8,833 bases of DNA from an uncultured Ruminococcus sp. (lineage in GTDB: Bacteria; Bacillota; Clostridia; Oscillospirales; Acutalibacteraceae), in the NCBI GenBank assembly GCA_902797065.1, contig CADBRK010000010.1, forward strand, positions 1 to 8,833, given 5' to 3'. Below, one piece after another: positions 7,726 to 8,833 of the stretch. The notes beneath the pieces are model-generated. The model did no database searches. It saw only the letters and a program-made list of their open reading frames with translations, and had not been told where the DNA came from. The translations under genes were made by a program, and so were the position numbers. Positions within the stretch are counted from its first letter, which is position 1, and each line of letters opens with the position of its first letter.

Positions 7726-7757
7726 TACAGCAAAAATATTCAACTGTATCTGTACGG
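7703..7757 (-). terminator. Strong intrinsic terminator (possible attenuator) between the AICAR transformylase gene and purD
   Basis: In the - strand transcript CCGTACAGATACAG (7757 to 7744) pairs with CTGTATTTGTACGG (7730 to 7717) over 14 bp with one G-U pair and a 13-nt loop. TTTTGCATTTTTTT (7716 to 7703) follows at once. The stem begins 12 nt after the transformylase stop codon. This is a textbook Rho-independent terminator, unexpected between two genes of the same pathway on the same strand. Confidence 0.88.
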
Positions 7758-7769
7758 AAAATTCTGAAA

Positions 7770-8833
7770 TTAATGATGGAACAATCTCATCTTTGTGAAT
7801 ACCATAGCCATATCATACTTGTTGCAGGCTTCTATTACATTGTCGTCACGGATAGAACCGCCCGGCTGAGCAATGTAGCTTACGCCGCTTCTTCTTGCGC
7901 GCTCGATATTGTCGCCGAACGGGAAGAATGCGTCGCTGCCAAGAGATACGCCTGTGATCTGTGAAAGATAAGCCTTCTTCTCCTCGCGTGTAAGCGGCTC
8001 GGGGCGAGTCTTGAAGTACTGCTGCCATACGTCGTCGCCGAGTACGTCCTCGTCATCGTCGGAGATATAAACGTCGATAACGTTATCTCTGTCGGGTCTG
8101 CCCAGAGTATCGAGGAACGGGAGATTCAGAACTTTATCATGCTGACGGAGATGCCAGATGTCAGCCTTGTTTCCTGCAAGACGTGTGCAGTGTATTCTTG
8201 ACTGCTGACCTGCGCCTACGCCGATAGCCTGACCGTCAACTGCATAGCAAACGGAATTAGACTGTGTGTATTTGAGTGTGATAAGCGCAATGATAAGGTC
8301 GATCTTCGACTCGTCGGGAATATTCTTGTTGTTTGTTACGATGTTCTCCAGAAGCTCGCTGTTGATCTTGAACTCGTTTCTGCCCTGCTCGAATGTAATG
8401 CCGTAAATCTGCTTGCGCTCGATCGGGTCGGGAGTGTAATTCTCGTCTATCTTTACGATATTGTAGTTGCCCTTTTTCTTCGATTTAAGGATCTCAAGCG
8501 CTTCATCAGTATATCCGGGCGCAATAATGCCGTCGGATACCTCACGCTTGATAAGCGTTGCAGTTGTAACGTCGCAGACGTCGCTGAGTGCGATCCAGTC
8601 GCCGAAAGACGACATTCTGTCGGTGCCTCTTGCTCTTGCATAAGCACAGGCAAGGAGAGAGCTGTCAAGTCCCGCAATGTCGTCGACGAAGCAAGCCTTT
8701 TTAAGCTTATCGCTTAATTTTCTGCCGACTGCCGCTGATGTGGGGCTTACGTGCTTGAAGGATGTTGCAGCGCACATGCCCGTTGCTTCTTTGATCTCCT
8801 TAACAAGCTGGTAGCTGTTGAATGCGTCAAGGA
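7770..8833 (-). CDS. purH: AICAR transformylase (PurH-type formyltransferase domain), 5' end outside window
   Basis: This enzyme formylates AICAR with 10-formyl-THF to give FAICAR, the penultimate step to IMP. The frame is open from the window edge to a TAA at 7770-7772, showing 353 residues; the ATG at 8775-8777 is internal, because homology (LDAFNSYQLVKEIKEATG) continues upstream of it. The catalytic Lys-His pair is in SFKHVSP (K26, H27 of the visible part). Other strong blocks are RARGTDRMSSFGD (66-78), REVSDGIIAPGY (96-107), KYTQSNSVCYA (187-197), GAGQQSRIHCTRLAG (206-220), SDAFFPFGDN (299-308) and the C-terminal RLFHH. From memory these match the animal ATIC type more closely than E. coli PurH, which has a KHxNPCG motif. 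Many Clostridia carry this as a stand-alone protein of about 390 residues, which would leave about 35-40 residues missing here. An upstream fusion to IMP cyclohydrolase cannot be excluded. Confidence 0.95.
   Translation of the reverse strand, partial: LDAFNSYQLVKEIKEATGMCAATSFKHVSPTSAAVGRKLSDKLKKACFVDDIAGLDSSLLACAYARARGTDRMSSFGDWIALSDVCDVTTATLIKREVSDGIIAPGYTDEALEILKSKKKGNYNIVKIDENYTPDPIERKQIYGITFEQGRNEFKINSELLENIVTNNKNIPDESKIDLIIALITLKYTQSNSVCYAVDGQAIGVGAGQQSRIHCTRLAGNKADIWHLRQHDKVLNLPFLDTLGRPDRDNVIDVYISDDDEDVLGDDVWQQYFKTRPEPLTREEKKAYLSQITGVSLGSDAFFPFGDNIERARRSGVSYIAQPGGSIRDDNVIEACNKYDMAMVFTKMRLFHH

Noticed and set aside
7661..7769. Purine riboswitch or PurR box ahead of purD
   Set aside because: The gap is filled by the terminator and a 40-nt AT-rich leader. 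I see no purine aptamer core and no CCGAAC-type PurR box pair.

Overview
This window reads as chromosomal core-metabolism DNA from a Gram-positive bacterium, most likely a gut or rumen Clostridia of the Ruminococcus (Oscillospiraceae) kind. The reasons are strong AGGAGG-type ribosome binding sites before every complete gene, consensus sigma-A promoter elements, intrinsic terminators, a single-chain PurL of about 1230 residues, and an AICAR transformylase close to the form typical of Clostridia. The taxonomic call is inference from protein style; no marker RNA gene is present.

Left end (1-787, + strand). The window opens in the last 52 codons of a gene whose C-terminus resembles an XRE-type helix-turn-helix regulator. 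An intrinsic terminator follows. Next comes a perfect-consensus sigma-A promoter (TTGACA, 17 bp, TATAAT) driving a GNAT acetyltransferase with a very short leader. A stem-loop at 802-833 separates this gene from the convergent purine genes and probably ends transcription from both sides.

Right part (856-8833, all - strand). In order of transcription, right to left, the genes are: a purH-type AICAR transformylase (its 5' end lies outside the window), purD (GAR synthetase), purL (FGAM synthase with fused glutaminase) and fhs (formate-tetrahydrofolate ligase). PurD and PurL catalyse steps 2 and 4 of de novo purine synthesis. The transformylase catalyses the penultimate step to IMP using 10-formyl-THF, and Fhs makes 10-formyl-THF from formate, THF and ATP. 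The cluster therefore combines purine ring assembly with its one-carbon supply.

The purine cluster is not a plain tight operon. A textbook terminator (14-bp stem plus U-rich tail) lies between the transformylase gene and purD. A perfect 12-bp hairpin without a U tract lies between purL and fhs. Only purD and purL are closely spaced (35 bp). No mobile element, CRISPR array, tRNA, rRNA or recognisable riboswitch was seen, and no gap between genes exceeds about 130 bp. I found no convincing undescribed system; the observations worth following are about regulation and gene architecture.
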